Source of the DNA: Paenibacillus catalpae
GTDB lineage: Bacteria; Bacillota; Bacilli; Paenibacillales; Paenibacillaceae
DNA length: 64,000 nt
Assembly: GCF_900112695.1 (NCBI RefSeq)
Contig: NZ_FOMT01000001.1
Coordinates: 1,674,001 to 1,738,000 of the forward strand
Reading direction: 5' to 3'
Positions 1 through 8,092 of this stretch are shown here, piece by piece. How positions within the stretch are numbered: the first letter of the stretch is position 1; each line of letters opens with the position of its first letter. Below the pieces are notes generated by a model. It saw only the letters and a list, made by a program, of their open reading frames with translations. It made no database searches and was not told the origin of the DNA. A program made the translations under genes and the position numbers.

Positions 1-758
1 ATAAAGATAAACAAGGCGGCAGCTCCAACAATCAGCCCGGTTAATGTCTGAACCGATGTCCAGCTTGTTCCCCCCTCACTTACCCCATACGATAATGCCG
101 CGAAAGCAAGCGGTCCAAATATAATGCCCGGAATATCCAGTGATTTCACCGCTTGTCGTTCAATATTCGGCAATGTACGCATGCCGGCAAAGATCCCTAG
201 AATGCCAAGAGGGATATTAATGAGGAAGATCCAGTGCCAGGAAGCATAATCAATAAACACACCGGCTACAACCGGACCTAATGCCGGAGCAATCAGAACC
301 GGGATTCCCAACATCCCCATAACGGATCCGACCTTCTCAGGCGGACTCAATCTGTAAATAATGGCAAAGGCAATCGGCATGACCATCCCTCCGCCAAGCC
401 CTTGAATTACGCGGAACAAGATCAGCATTTCGATATTGCCTGCAAACGCGCATAGCAAGGACCCAACGGTAAACATCCCTACCGACACCAGGAAGATCCG
501 TTTCGGCCCGAACCTGTCGGATAACCATCCGGCGAGCGGGATAACGGCTGCTTGTGCCAGCGCATAACCTGTAGTCGTCCACTGAACGACGGACAAGTCC
601 TTCCCGAACTCCTTCATGAAGCCGCTTAAGGCTACGTTCATAGCGGTCCCATCCAGAATAACCATAAATAAACCAACAATAACAGCGATGAGCGGTGCGA
701 TGATCGACCTGATGGTGAACGTACTCGCATCCGGCACTTGTAGAACCGATCTTGTCAT
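1..758 (-). CDS. DHA2-family MFS drug efflux transporter, 3' end outside window
   Basis: Only the first 252 codons are inside the window; the gene runs off the left edge. The start is ATG at 758, preceded by TGGAGG. The protein begins MTRSVLQVPDASTF and carries membrane segments with an MFS loop (GWLSDRFGPKR) and the motif RVIQGLGGGMVMP, both typical of the 14-helix EmrB/QacA (DHA2) drug:proton antiporters. A GPVVAG motif like antiporter motif C follows. It faces the TetR gene at 1009 across a 250-bp region holding two palindromes, so TetR repression of an efflux pump is the natural inference. The substrate cannot be told. A different-frame open stretch over 337-771 is only a shadow of this gene. 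Confidence 0.9.
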   Translation of the reverse strand, partial: MTRSVLQVPDASTFTIRSIIAPLIAVIVGLFMVILDGTAMNVALSGFMKEFGKDLSVVQWTTTGYALAQAAVIPLAGWLSDRFGPKRIFLVSVGMFTVGSLLCAFAGNIEMLILFRVIQGLGGGMVMPIAFAIIYRLSPPEKVGSVMGMLGIPVLIAPALGPVVAGVFIDYASWHWIFLINIPLGILGIFAGMRTLPNIERQAVKSLDIPGIIFGPLAFAALSYGVSEGGTSWTSVQTLTGLIVGAAALFIF

Positions 759-806
759 GTGTATCCTCCATTCGTGACTTCTGTCATTTGGATTATAGCC
801 ATAAAA

Positions 807-842
807 TGACCGTTGGTCAACATTAATTTATACCATTGGTCA
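807..842. promoter_or_regulatory. Probable TetR operator pair
   Basis: TGACCGTTGGTCA at 807-819 is a perfect dyad (TGACC/GGTCA), and TACCATTGGTCA at 831-842 is a second copy with one degenerate half. Their starts are 24 bp apart, between the efflux gene start (758) and the TetR gene (1009). A further half site TGGTCA lies at 936-941. The position suits repression of the efflux gene and autoregulation. That the adjacent TetR protein binds here is inference. Confidence 0.6.
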
Positions 843-949
843 TTTTTATTATTGCTTATAATCGGTCTATATATTGTGATTTATGGAGCCATTACTCATT
901 CAAATTGAATAAATCTATAGTAAAACTTGTACTTATGGTCATTAATTAA

Positions 950-977
950 TTGGACCCATTCCCATAATGGATATGTT
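950..977 (+). promoter_or_regulatory. Possible sigma-A promoter of the TetR gene
   Basis: TTGGAC (950-955) and TATGTT (972-977) are 16 bp apart, 32 bp before the GTG start at 1009. An overlapping TATACT (977-982) is a closer -10 hexamer but would need a 21-bp spacer. Support is moderate. Confidence 0.4.
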
Positions 978-1008
978 ATACTGTAGGCAATAACGGAGGA
1001 TGATGGCT

Positions 1009-1590
1009 GTGAACCGAGAAGAGAAAAAGCTCGAGACCAAAAACCGAATACTTGAAGCGGCGATGTGCCTGTTTGCCGAACAAGGCTTTGAAGCCACTAC
1101 CGTCGCCCAAATCACGGAAGCTGCCGGCGTTGCGAAGGGCACTTTCTTCAATTATTTCAAGACTAAAGAGGATGTCCGGGGTAAACTCGACAAATTAGTT
1201 ACGATTGACGAATTAGTCAACCTGAAGGATAAACCCGGTCCCTACACTCCCCGCTTCCTGGCTTTGATCAAGACTTTAGGTGACTCGATGGCTGAGAATC
1301 ACAGCATGCTGCTGTTATCCATTCAGGGCATGCTCGCTAACCATCAGAATATCGAAGAAAGCAAGGACGGGTTCTGTCTTATCATTGATAATCTTGTTCC
1401 CGTCTTTGAGAAAGGCCAGCAGACCGGGGAATTTACCACAACGATTCCGGCTCAAACCATGGCTTGTATTGCCACGCAAATCTATTTGGGCGTGATGCTG
1501 AATTGGGTGATGGGCATATCGAAAGACGGCTTCGGGGATCAGCTTTTGCTCTCCTTCCAAGTGTTTTTCGAGGGGATTTTGAAAAAGTAA
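1009..1590 (+). CDS. TetR/AcrR family transcriptional regulator
   Basis: A 193-residue repressor. The N-terminal helix-turn-helix is plain: a helix ending AAMCLFAEQGFEATTV, then QITEAAGVAKGTFFNYFKTKED, the TetR recognition-helix signature. The rest is a variable ligand-binding, dimerising domain. ATG codons lie at 1000 and 1003, but GGAGG at 995-999 touches the first, whereas GTG at 1009 sits 9 bases from it, so GTG 1009 is the preferred start. It is divergent from the efflux gene and probably controls it through the dyads at 807-842. The ligand is unknown. Confidence 0.9.
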   Translation: MNREEKKLETKNRILEAAMCLFAEQGFEATTVAQITEAAGVAKGTFFNYFKTKEDVRGKLDKLVTIDELVNLKDKPGPYTPRFLALIKTLGDSMAENHSMLLLSIQGMLANHQNIEESKDGFCLIIDNLVPVFEKGQQTGEFTTTIPAQTMACIATQIYLGVMLNWVMGISKDGFGDQLLLSFQVFFEGILKK

Positions 1591-1604
1591 GTAGAGGCAG
1601 ACAA

Positions 1605-1641
1605 ACAAGAAAAACCGTGCCGATGGCGCGGTTTTTCTTGT
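1605..1641. terminator. Bidirectional intrinsic terminator
   Basis: ACAAGAAAAACCG and CGGTTTTTCTTGT are perfect 13-base arms around an 11-base loop, giving a T-run on both strands. It ends the TetR gene and the converging VanZ-like gene. Confidence 0.85.
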
Positions 1642-1645
1642 ATCT

Positions 1646-2104
1646 TTAGCGTGTTAACCAGGGTGTGATGATTCTCATCAAGAATAGTCCAATGATTGCA
1701 CCCAGCGTATTGAGAATAATATCATCAATGTCGAAGCTTCCTACTCTCGTTACCAGCTGAATCGATTCTACGAGGAACAGAATAAGAATAATGACCAGAA
1801 GGCATCTGACCACACGAAGCAGCCTGCGGTTAAGCACCGGGATAAATACGCCAAGCGGTATGAACAGGACAATGTTGCCGAACAGATTTTTCACCCAGGT
1901 ATCCGTATTATAGGCATCCCGGTGATAAATCAAGGATTTGATCGTATGAAACGGGATGATGTTGTAATTATATTTGTTCCAATGGTAATAGTCCTCCCGG
2001 ATAAACAGCAGCTTGAGCATAATTAGACTATACATTATGAATAGTGCCAGGATCATGAAGTTAACAGGCTTTCCCCAGCGCCAGCTTGTTTCCACCTGTT
2101 GCAA
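1646..2104 (-). CDS. VanZ-like family membrane protein
   Basis: About 152 residues from TTG 2104. Several hydrophobic helices carry the VanZ-like signature: NIIPFHTIKS, NLFGNIVLFIPLGVFIPVL, ESIQLVTRVGSFDIDDIILNT and a final GAIIGLFLM helix. VanZ of Enterococcus confers low-level teicoplanin resistance, but most genomic homologues have no known role. A GTG at 2161 in the same frame lies inside the upstream gene's terminator and has no ribosome-binding site. TTG at 2104 has AAGGAGG 11 bases upstream and is preferred. The exact start is uncertain. Confidence 0.75.
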   Translation of the reverse strand: MQQVETSWRWGKPVNFMILALFIMYSLIMLKLLFIREDYYHWNKYNYNIIPFHTIKSLIYHRDAYNTDTWVKNLFGNIVLFIPLGVFIPVLNRRLLRVVRCLLVIILILFLVESIQLVTRVGSFDIDDIILNTLGAIIGLFLMRIITPWLTR

Positions 2105-2133
2105 GCGATATTTAGCCTCCTTTCGGACACGCA

Positions 2134-2174
2134 GAAAAATAGCCCCTCTCCGCTTGTACACCGGCTAAGGGGCT
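2134..2174 (-). terminator. Intrinsic terminator of the 2358/2180 gene pair
   Basis: On the minus strand AGCCCCT...AGGGGCT arms (2141-2147 and 2168-2174) are followed by ATTTTT. It lies just after the stop of the 53-residue gene. Confidence 0.75.
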
Positions 2175-2179
2175 TATCG

Positions 2180-2341
2180 TTATTTCGCCAAATTATAATC
2201 GTCTTCAATCTTGCCGCGTAATATAACCGTACCGTGCTTGGCATTCGTCAAGGCCGGCTTATCCGAATGCTTAACCTTTCGAACGATTTTTACTGGCGTC
2301 TTCTTGGGTTTGCTACCGAATAGTCGATCGAATAAGTTCAT
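2180..2341 (-). CDS. 53-residue hypothetical protein with HGTVxLRGK C-terminal motif
   Basis: A short gene with a good GGGAGG site before ATG 2341. The product is basic at the N-terminus (MNLFDRLFGSKPKKTPVK) and ends with KHGTVILRGKIEDDYNLAK. The HGTV-x-LRGK core recurs in the 55-residue protein encoded at 3252-3419. It starts 16 bases after the stop of the 266-residue membrane protein gene and is probably cotranscribed with it, ending at the hairpin at 2134-2174. I recognise no family. Support comes from the ribosome-binding site, operon spacing, terminator and shared motif. Confidence 0.7.
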   Translation of the reverse strand: MNLFDRLFGSKPKKTPVKIVRKVKHSDKPALTNAKHGTVILRGKIEDDYNLAK

Positions 2342-2357
2342 CTGGAATCGCCTCCCT

Positions 2358-3158
2358 CTACGTATAGTTTACGACAAATCGTACCAGCTTGTCCATATGT
2401 CCCAGCATCGTAAAGGGCCTTACGATATGCTCCCATTCCTGCAAATGCGCCTCAAGATCGATCGAATTCTCGATGGCGATCAGACAGCCCAGTCCCAGCT
2501 TCCCGCTATTGCGGATAAAGAGAAGCGTGTCGGAATCCGTATGGTCAAAATGACTTTTCACCTGTTCCCATGTCGGATAGGTCAGCTCGGTTTCAAGAAA
2601 TTTGTCGATTGCTTTATAGTCCATACGGTCCTGGTCCGGCGTGCATGCACGGCCCCAGCGCCAGCTCGTCAGCTTATGCCTTCCCCGGTTGTTAATAACC
2701 AGAACAGCTCGTACGCCTGACCGCTGAACCTGGAACAGATGGCATACATCTTCAATCAGGGCATCAAACAGCAGATTGATTTTCTCAGCTTTGAGTTCAC
2801 TCGTGGCATCCCGGCTGCTGACCGTTTCCTTTACATCTGCAATTAATCGCTCGTAATTACTGCGTGAACGGTATGGAGGCATTACGGCCGCATTCTCCCC
2901 CGATTTGCGTCTGGAAGCGAGAAATCCGGCTATTAGAGCTACAGGTGAAGCGTATACAATAAATAATATAATAAATTTCAGTCTGCCCTCGAGGGTATTG
3001 TCCGCTTTCCATTCGGCTAAGCGCCTGATAGGCTTGGACAGCATATCATTCAAGGCGAAGAGCTCTTCCAGCACGGCGGGAAGCATGACGCCAACCACAA
3101 CCCAGAAGATGATCTGCCCGGCAACTGTGCCGAAGACGGCTTGTCCGAATTTTCTCAA
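2358..3158 (-). CDS. Hypothetical protein: two membrane segments plus a cytoplasmic sensor-like domain
   Basis: 266 residues. Two hydrophobic segments lie in the first 85 residues (around FGTVAGQIIFWVVVGVMLP and LKFIILFIVYASPVALIAGF), then a soluble part of about 170 residues. The soluble part mixes helices and strands such as VRAVLVINNRGR and LLFIRNSGKLGLGCLIAIENS, which resembles a GAF-type sensor fold, but I cannot assign a family. No kinase, cyclase or output domain follows. It is followed by the 53-residue gene at 2180 with a 16-base gap. The function is unknown; a membrane-tethered sensor is only a guess. Confidence 0.8.
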   Translation of the reverse strand: MRKFGQAVFGTVAGQIIFWVVVGVMLPAVLEELFALNDMLSKPIRRLAEWKADNTLEGRLKFIILFIVYASPVALIAGFLASRRKSGENAAVMPPYRSRSNYERLIADVKETVSSRDATSELKAEKINLLFDALIEDVCHLFQVQRSGVRAVLVINNRGRHKLTSWRWGRACTPDQDRMDYKAIDKFLETELTYPTWEQVKSHFDHTDSDTLLFIRNSGKLGLGCLIAIENSIDLEAHLQEWEHIVRPFTMLGHMDKLVRFVVNYT

Positions 3159-3215
3159 GTCTAATCCCCTCCCGTCCTCATAACAGTATACTCGATGAAA
3201 AGTTTTCCAGGCAAC

Positions 3216-3243
3216 AACAAAAAGCCCCTAATAATAGGGGCTA
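3216..3243 (-). terminator. Intrinsic terminator of the 55-residue gene
   Basis: AGCCCCTA/TAGGGGCT arms around a short AT loop (3223-3242), followed on the minus strand by TTTTTGTTGTT. It separates the 3252-3419 gene from the 2358 operon. Confidence 0.85.
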
Positions 3244-3251
3244 ACGGTGCA

Positions 3252-3419
3252 TTATTGTAGTTTGCCGCGTAATCGCACAGTACCATGAGAGGCTGGCGGA
3301 ATCGGTTTATTTGTCTTAATTTCTGCAACAACCAGTTCCCTGCCGCTCGCCGTACGGATGGTACTCTGAGAAGCAACACGCAGCTGGAGCTTAGTTGTTT
3401 TCTTATTGCTAACGAACAT
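3252..3419 (-). CDS. 55-residue hypothetical protein with HGTVxLRGK C-terminal motif
   Basis: ATG 3419 is preceded by GGAGGGG at proper spacing and the gene has its own terminator (3216-3243), so it is probably a monocistronic small gene. The protein is basic and strand-rich (KLQLRVASQ, ELVVAEIKTN) and ends ASHGTVRLRGKLQ. The HGTVxLRGK tail matches that of the 53-residue product at 2180-2341, on the other side of the membrane-protein gene, while the N-terminal halves differ. I know of no described family. The shared tail suggests a common binding partner or an old duplication. Confidence 0.7.
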   Translation of the reverse strand: MFVSNKKTTKLQLRVASQSTIRTASGRELVVAEIKTNKPIPPASHGTVRLRGKLQ

Positions 3420-3455
3420 GTAGGATCCCCTCCATTACCCATCATGGTCACATGC

Positions 3456-3941
3456 TTACAAATATATAACGAAGGAGACCAAATTATGAAACAGTTTGCC
3501 TCGCCAATTGAAGAACGGATTGAATAAAACGGCCCTTCCGCCCCGTATAGGTGATCCGTCATCAGGGTGCAGCAATGCCAGCTCTCTCTTCAGCTTATCG
3601 TATTCACTAAGTGTATGGGGATGTGCCTTCAGGTAGTCCCGGAACAACAGCTGATTCTGCCATTCTTCGCTGCCTGCCTCATAAACATGCAGATGATGAG
3701 TCCCGTTACGCCATTCCCCTTTACGGAAAAACCTCCGGTTCGGAAAGTCCGCCTTAGGCACATACTCATAACCAAGCCTCATCAGCGGTTCAATAAACGC
3801 ATCCGCTTGAGCCAGCTCTTCTACACCAAGCGCAATATCAATAATCGGTTTGGCGGAAAGTCCTTGGACGGACGTGCTTCCGATATGCTCGATGATGCAG
3901 GTCTGTCCTACCAGCACCGATTGAATGGACAGCACGCGCAA
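3456..3941 (-). pseudogene. GrpB-family (UPF0157) remnant lacking its N-terminus
   Basis: The translation contains the GrpB-family core IEHIGSTSVQGLSAKPIIDI and later GTHHLHVYE and LSEYDKLKRELA; the family is a nucleotidyltransferase-fold group of uncertain function. Complete members have about 20 more N-terminal residues with a conserved Y..W..F segment. Here that part is missing: the upstream gene's intrinsic terminator (3940-3968) abuts the reading frame, the only start is a TTG at 3941 beside the T-run, and no ribosome-binding site is visible. The C-terminus can be read through in frame. I treat it as a truncated, probably silent remnant; a short functional product cannot be excluded. Confidence 0.6.
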
Positions 3942-3968
3942 AAAAGAGAGCAGCAGTCGCTGCTCTCT
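3940..3968 (-). terminator. Intrinsic terminator of the EamA/HhH operon
   Basis: AGAGAGCAGC and GCTGCTCTCT arms with a 4-base loop, followed on the minus strand by TTTTTTGCGC. It lies 3 bases after the helix-hairpin-helix gene and abuts the GrpB remnant. Confidence 0.9.
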
Positions 3969-3971
3969 TCC

Positions 3972-4169
3972 TTATTTGCGGAAGGCTAGTCCCTTCTCGG
4001 CAAGTGCCTGACGAAGCAGCACGATGGCTGTTGGGCCCACGCCATGCAGCGCCAGCACCTCTGCTTCGGTCAATCCGGCAAACTGCTCAAGCTTCAGGTA
4101 GCCGGCATGGGTAAATGCACGCATAGCCGGCTTGCTCAGCTTGGCTGGCAATTCACTGACTTGATCCAT
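3972..4169 (-). CDS. Small helix-hairpin-helix DNA-binding-like protein
   Basis: 65 residues from ATG 4169, which has GGAG about 9 bases upstream; an in-frame upstream start would overlap the preceding gene. The sequence TEAEVLALHGVGPTAIVLLRQALAEKG holds the GVG hairpin of an HhH motif and resembles the C-terminal domain of RNA polymerase alpha, as in other small RpoA-CTD-like proteins of Bacillota. Such proteins bind DNA non-specifically, but roles are rarely known. It lies 19 bases after the EamA transporter gene and is probably cotranscribed. Confidence 0.75.
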   Translation of the reverse strand: MDQVSELPAKLSKPAMRAFTHAGYLKLEQFAGLTEAEVLALHGVGPTAIVLLRQALAEKGLAFRK

Positions 4170-4188
4170 GATTATCGCTCCAATCATT

Positions 4189-5091
4189 CTATAGCGCCGC
4201 TTCAATGCTGTCTTCTTGCTTCACCGTCTTCTTTCTTGGACCCGAAAAGTTAAGAAGCAGGAAGCCAGCAACAAAGATTAATGTACCAATTATAATATAG
4301 CTTGTAATCGGGTCGCGGAAGAAAATATAGGCCCACAGGATTGAGAACAAGACCGAGCTGTTGCCGACAATCGCCACAACGGCGAACGGCACCCGCTTCA
4401 TCGCTTCAGCAAACCAGAAGAAGCTGAGGCCCGTAATCACACCCAGGCAGACAAGTGCGCTCCATGCTCCAACCGTTGATACTCCGGTAAATCCTTGCGT
4501 CTGGAACGGAATTGGAATAGACACCATCAAAGTTGCAAGCAAAAAGACGGAGAAATTCATGTTGCCGTTATTCATCGTCTTCACAAGCATACGCTGACTC
4601 AACACGTGAATAGCTGCGCCTATCCCCGCCAACGTGAATAGAACGGTCGTTAATCCGCTGCTGCCCAGCAGCTCGTCAAGCGGAACTCCGTTCCAGCCGA
4701 CAACGATAACGCCGATGACGCATAATGCGGCGGACAACCAGCCTGCCCTGGTCACCTTTTCCTTGAAAATGACACTGCCCGCAAACAACAGAATGACGGT
4801 CTGCACAGGCTGAACGAGAATATTGCCGTAAGAGTAGCCGATCATGAGTGCGATGTTCTCGAAAATATAATTGGCAGACTTGCCTGCCGCCCCGAACCAC
4901 AGCCATTTCATACGGTACCGGAACTGAATCTTGCCGTCTTTCATGAGCAGATAAATCGCGAGCACAATAACGCCAAAGAAGAACCGGCAGAACGATATTA
5001 TTGAGCTGTCCACCATCGTGGATGCCGTCTTGACCAATACCCCAACAAAGCTCCAGGCTAATGTCGCCAGGAATAAAAACAAATAACTCAC
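4189..5091 (-). CDS. EamA/DMT superfamily transporter
   Basis: About 300 residues with ten hydrophobic helices arranged as two EamA repeats. The first repeat begins FLATLAWSFVGVLVKTAS; the second includes ILWAYIFFRDPITSYIIIGTLIFVAGFLLL. This is the drug/metabolite exporter family; the substrate cannot be inferred. GTG at 5103 overlaps an AGAAGG site, so GTG 5091 (VSYLFLFLA), 11 bases from that site, is the better start. It is the first gene of an operon with the HhH protein. Confidence 0.85.
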   Translation of the reverse strand: MSYLFLFLATLAWSFVGVLVKTASTMVDSSIISFCRFFFGVIVLAIYLLMKDGKIQFRYRMKWLWFGAAGKSANYIFENIALMIGYSYGNILVQPVQTVILLFAGSVIFKEKVTRAGWLSAALCVIGVIVVGWNGVPLDELLGSSGLTTVLFTLAGIGAAIHVLSQRMLVKTMNNGNMNFSVFLLATLMVSIPIPFQTQGFTGVSTVGAWSALVCLGVITGLSFFWFAEAMKRVPFAVVAIVGNSSVLFSILWAYIFFRDPITSYIIIGTLIFVAGFLLLNFSGPRKKTVKQEDSIEAAL

Positions 5092-5175
5092 AAGCTGCCG
5101 CACCTTCTTATGTCTAGTTCAATTAATCAAAGTAAGCTTATAAAGTATACTCCTCGCGCCGGAAGCATGTCTATA

Positions 5176-5221
5176 CAAAAAGACCGGCTTCACCAATCAT
5201 TTAAGGTGATAGCCGGTCTTT
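5176..5221 (-). terminator. Intrinsic terminator of the epimerase/aldo-keto reductase operon
   Basis: AAGACCGGCT (5180-5189) pairs with AGCCGGTCTT (5211-5220); inner TCACC/GGTGA arms extend the stem. The minus strand continues with TTTTTG. Confidence 0.85.
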
Positions 5222-5227
5222 GGTTAT

Positions 5228-6076
5228 TTAGTTGCCCAGCTGTTCACGCCAGAAATATTTCGGCTGCCAGCCAAGCATTTTTTTTGCTTTATCGCTATTC
5301 AGAAGTGACTCATGGCCTTCAAGCGGCGCACGGAAATCTGTGACTTCCGGGTAACGGGCCGCCATTAGTTCACGGCTTGGTATATCCATACTGGACTCAT
5401 CATTAGCAAGGTTAATCGCGACGGATCCAAGCCCTTCCGCTTTGATGGCGAGCTCGCAAGCCTCTGCAACATCACGTGTATCGATATAGCTCCACAGGAT
5501 TCGCTCCCGCTCCACCGGGTTATGGATGAAGGACGGGAAGCGCTCGTACCATTCCGGCGGGATCACATTGCCGAGGCGCAGCGATACGACCTGCATGCCG
5601 GTACGCCGATGGAACATATCGGCAGTGGCTTCGTTAACGATCTTGGATAATCCATAGCTGTCTTGCGGCAGCTGCGGATGAGCCTCGTCCATCGGCACAT
5701 ATTGCGGACCAAACGGATGCTCCGCAAAGCAGATGCCGTAGGAAGACTCGCTGGAGGCAATAACAACCTTGTTAATCCCGAGGCCTGCCGCCGCTTCCAA
5801 CACGTTATAAGTCGACATGACATTATTGCGGAAAGTAACCTCGGGCGGAACCATGCCTGCCCTAGGAATGGCTGCCATATGCACAACAGCGTCAGCTCCT
5901 GCCAGCGCACCATAAGTCTGTCCAAGATCTTCGAGATTTACAATCAAAGTCTGGCAAAGCGGCTCGTCCGGTTGCCTTGTATCTACGTTCAGTACTTCAT
6001 AACCTTGGTCTACGAAATGCTTAACGATCCATCTTCCAAGCATCCCGCTTCCGCCGGTAACTACGACTTTAGCCAT
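5228..6076 (-). CDS. NAD(P)-dependent epimerase/dehydratase (extended SDR)
   Basis: 282 residues. A Rossmann glycine motif TGGSGMLG lies at residues 7-14 and the catalytic Tyr141-x3-Lys145 pair sits in SYGLSK, after a SSESSYG segment. HMAAIPRAG and LRLGNVIPP are typical of the extended SDR sugar-nucleotide epimerase/dehydratase group. The substrate is unknown. It lies 21 bases after the aldo/keto reductase gene and the two form an operon ended by the 5176-5221 hairpin, consistent with a shared sugar or carbonyl pathway. Confidence 0.85.
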   Translation of the reverse strand: MAKVVVTGGSGMLGRWIVKHFVDQGYEVLNVDTRQPDEPLCQTLIVNLEDLGQTYGALAGADAVVHMAAIPRAGMVPPEVTFRNNVMSTYNVLEAAAGLGINKVVIASSESSYGICFAEHPFGPQYVPMDEAHPQLPQDSYGLSKIVNEATADMFHRRTGMQVVSLRLGNVIPPEWYERFPSFIHNPVERERILWSYIDTRDVAEACELAIKAEGLGSVAINLANDESSMDIPSRELMAARYPEVTDFRAPLEGHESLLNSDKAKKMLGWQPKYFWREQLGN

Positions 6077-6097
6077 TTATTACGTCTCCTTCAGATC

Positions 6098-7036
6098 TTA
6101 CTTCAGAATCGATTCAATTTGAGTCAGCACGTCTTCGCTCAAGGTAATGCCCGAAGCTTTGGCATTCTCGGTTACCTGATCCGGACGGCTCGCGCCTACC
6201 AGTGCGCTCGCTACATTCGGTTGACGCAGAATCCAGGCAAGCGCGAGGTTGCCTACGCTAATGCCAAGCTCAGCAGCGATGGCTTCCAGCTGGCGGACTT
6301 TGCCTATTTTTTCTTCCGTAATGCCTTTACCCATCCAATCGATCTTGGCGGCACGGCTGTCGGCAGGGAATTCGGTTGTTGAGGTGTATTTGCCTGTGAG
6401 CAAACCTTGTGCAAGCGGCGAGAATACAACCTGTCCGATGCCGGAACGTTCGCTGAGCGGGATGATTTCCTTCTCGATGTAACGCTCGAACATATTATAG
6501 ATCGGTTGGTTAACGACAATGCGGTCGAGCAGATAACGGTCCGCCACGCCAAGTGCTTCCGCAATTTGCGAAGCTTGCCATTCACTTACCCCTACATACA
6601 ATACTTTGCCGGAACGGACCAAATCATCCATTGCGCGCAGCGTTTCTTGAAGAGGCGTATCCGCATCATGACGGTGGCAGTAATAAATATCGATGTAATC
6701 ATGGCCAAGACGTTTCAAGCTGGCATTCGCCTGTTCAATGACATGCTTGCGGGACAGACCGCGGTCGTTAGGGCCTTCGCCCATCGGCCAGAATACTTTT
6801 GTTGCCAGCACATAGGACTCGCGCGGATAAGCTTTAAGCGCTTCACCCACTAATTCCTCTGCACCGCCCCGTTCATACACGTTTGCTGTATCAAAAAAGT
6901 TAATCCCCAGATCATATGCTGTGCGAATTGCGTTTACCGCATTCTCGCGCTCCACATAACCGCCATATGTAAGCCAGCTGCCCAAGCTGATTTCACTAAC
7001 CTTCAGACCTGTACCGCCAAGTTTCCGATATTGCAT
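6098..7036 (-). CDS. Aldo/keto reductase, potassium-channel beta-subunit-like type
   Basis: 312 residues from ATG 7036 (GGAGG upstream; starts further upstream lack one). The full AKR tetrad can be read: Asp49 and Tyr54 in FFDTANVYE, Lys80 in LATKVFWP and His121 in YYCHRHD. The NADPH-binding tail LVGASRPDQVTENAKASG is present. Length and sequence resemble the AKR clade that includes KvBeta subunits and bacterial YghZ/GSP69-like reductases. It likely reduces aldehydes or ketones with NADPH; the physiological substrate is unknown. Confidence 0.88.
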   Translation of the reverse strand: MQYRKLGGTGLKVSEISLGSWLTYGGYVERENAVNAIRTAYDLGINFFDTANVYERGGAEELVGEALKAYPRESYVLATKVFWPMGEGPNDRGLSRKHVIEQANASLKRLGHDYIDIYYCHRHDADTPLQETLRAMDDLVRSGKVLYVGVSEWQASQIAEALGVADRYLLDRIVVNQPIYNMFERYIEKEIIPLSERSGIGQVVFSPLAQGLLTGKYTSTTEFPADSRAAKIDWMGKGITEEKIGKVRQLEAIAAELGISVGNLALAWILRQPNVASALVGASRPDQVTENAKASGITLSEDVLTQIESILK

Positions 7037-7234
7037 TGTTTTGCTCCTCCATTCGATAACTGAGATTAGAATAGCGTTTTCAAACCTAAACGGCTGTGCT
7101 CTCCTTAAGAGCAGCAACATACGTTATTCTAATGGACATCCGCCGGGTTGAAAAGAACTGAAATGTTTTTCATTAGATTGGTTCGAGGTTACCTACTATA
7201 CTTGGATATACCTCAATAGGAATGCAACGCAAAT

Positions 7235-7261
7235 AAAAAACGGCCGCCCATCAGGCGACCG
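7235..7261 (-). terminator. Intrinsic terminator of the YebC-family gene
   Basis: CGGTCGCC and GGCGGCCG arms on the minus strand with a short loop, followed by TTTTTTATTT, 16 bases after the gene's stop. Confidence 0.85.
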
Positions 7262-7276
7262 TCTTCCTTGTAATCC

Positions 7277-7993
7277 TTATTCAAATTCAACGTTATGATA
7301 AACCTGTTGAACGTCTTCGAGGTCCTCCAGAGCATCAATCAGCTTCTCGAAGGAAGCCACCGCATCCTCAGGAAGAGTAACGAAGTTCTGCGCAAGCATC
7401 GTTACTTCGGCAACGACAAATTCCGTAATGCCGGCATTCTTGAATGCTTCTTGCACGGCATTAAATTGATCCGGAGCTGCATAGACCATCACGGACTCGT
7501 CTTCCTCCACGATATCGCGTACGTCAACGTCAGCTTCCAGCATAATTTCCATCACGTCATCCAGCGATTTGCCTTCGACGCCGATAACCGCCGTTTGATC
7601 GAACATATAGGATACCGATCCGCTTACGCCCATATTGCCGCCGGCTTTGTTGAAAGCCGAGCGTACTTCCGGAGCTGTGCGGTTCACGTTGTTCGTCAGT
7701 GCGTCAACAATGATCATCGAGCCTGCCGGACCAAAACCTTCATAACGAAGCTCGAAATATTGCTCATCCGAGCCGCCTTTTGCTTTCTCAATCGCGCGGT
7801 CGATAATCGCCTTTGGAACGTTATACGTCTTCGCGCGTTCTAGGACGAACTTCAGAGCGCCATTGGACTCCGGATTTGGCTCGCCTTTCTTCGCCGCTAC
7901 ATAAATCTCAAGACCAAACTTCGCATAAATGCGGCTTGTGTTGGCGTCTTTCGAAGCTTTTTTCTCTTTAATGTTATTCCACTTACGACCCAT
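7277..7993 (-). CDS. YebC/PmpR/TACO1-family protein
   Basis: 238 residues, the normal length. The N-terminus [21 protein letters not shown] is the hallmark of the YeeN/YeeI subtype of YebC proteins, followed by [22 protein letters not shown] and a C-terminal [23 protein letters not shown] segment. YebC proteins were long called transcription regulators, and more recent work ties them to relief of ribosome stalling. The ribosome-binding site (AAAGTGG) is weak. It stands alone with its own terminator. Confidence 0.92.
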   Translation of the reverse strand: MGRKWNNIKEKKASKDANTSRIYAKFGLEIYVAAKKGEPNPESNGALKFVLERAKTYNVPKAIIDRAIEKAKGGSDEQYFELRYEGFGPAGSMIIVDALTNNVNRTAPEVRSAFNKAGGNMGVSGSVSYMFDQTAVIGVEGKSLDDVMEIMLEADVDVRDIVEEDESVMVYAAPDQFNAVQEAFKNAGITEFVVAEVTMLAQNFVTLPEDAVASFEKLIDALEDLEDVQQVYHNVEFE

Positions 7994-8092
7994 GCTGCAC
8001 CACTTTCTTCATTTTTCTATACGCCTATTATAACGGCTTTTGGTTGTATTGGACAACTCCTAATCCAATCATAGTGCAGACATCCGCGCTGT

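Noticed and set aside
337..771. A 144-codon minus-strand frame overlapping the DHA2 gene start
   Set aside because: The other minus-strand frame from 758 encodes the efflux pump with MFS motifs; this one is a shadow.
3161..3562. A frameshift in the C-terminal part of the GrpB remnant
   Set aside because: An alternative frame reads YGAEGPFY, which resembles the family end, but the main frame (GGRAVLFNPFF) also fits, so a frameshift is not needed.
7165..7215. A GAGGT/ACCTC inverted repeat upstream of the YebC terminator
   Set aside because: Arms are short and imperfect and no gene starts where an operator would be useful.
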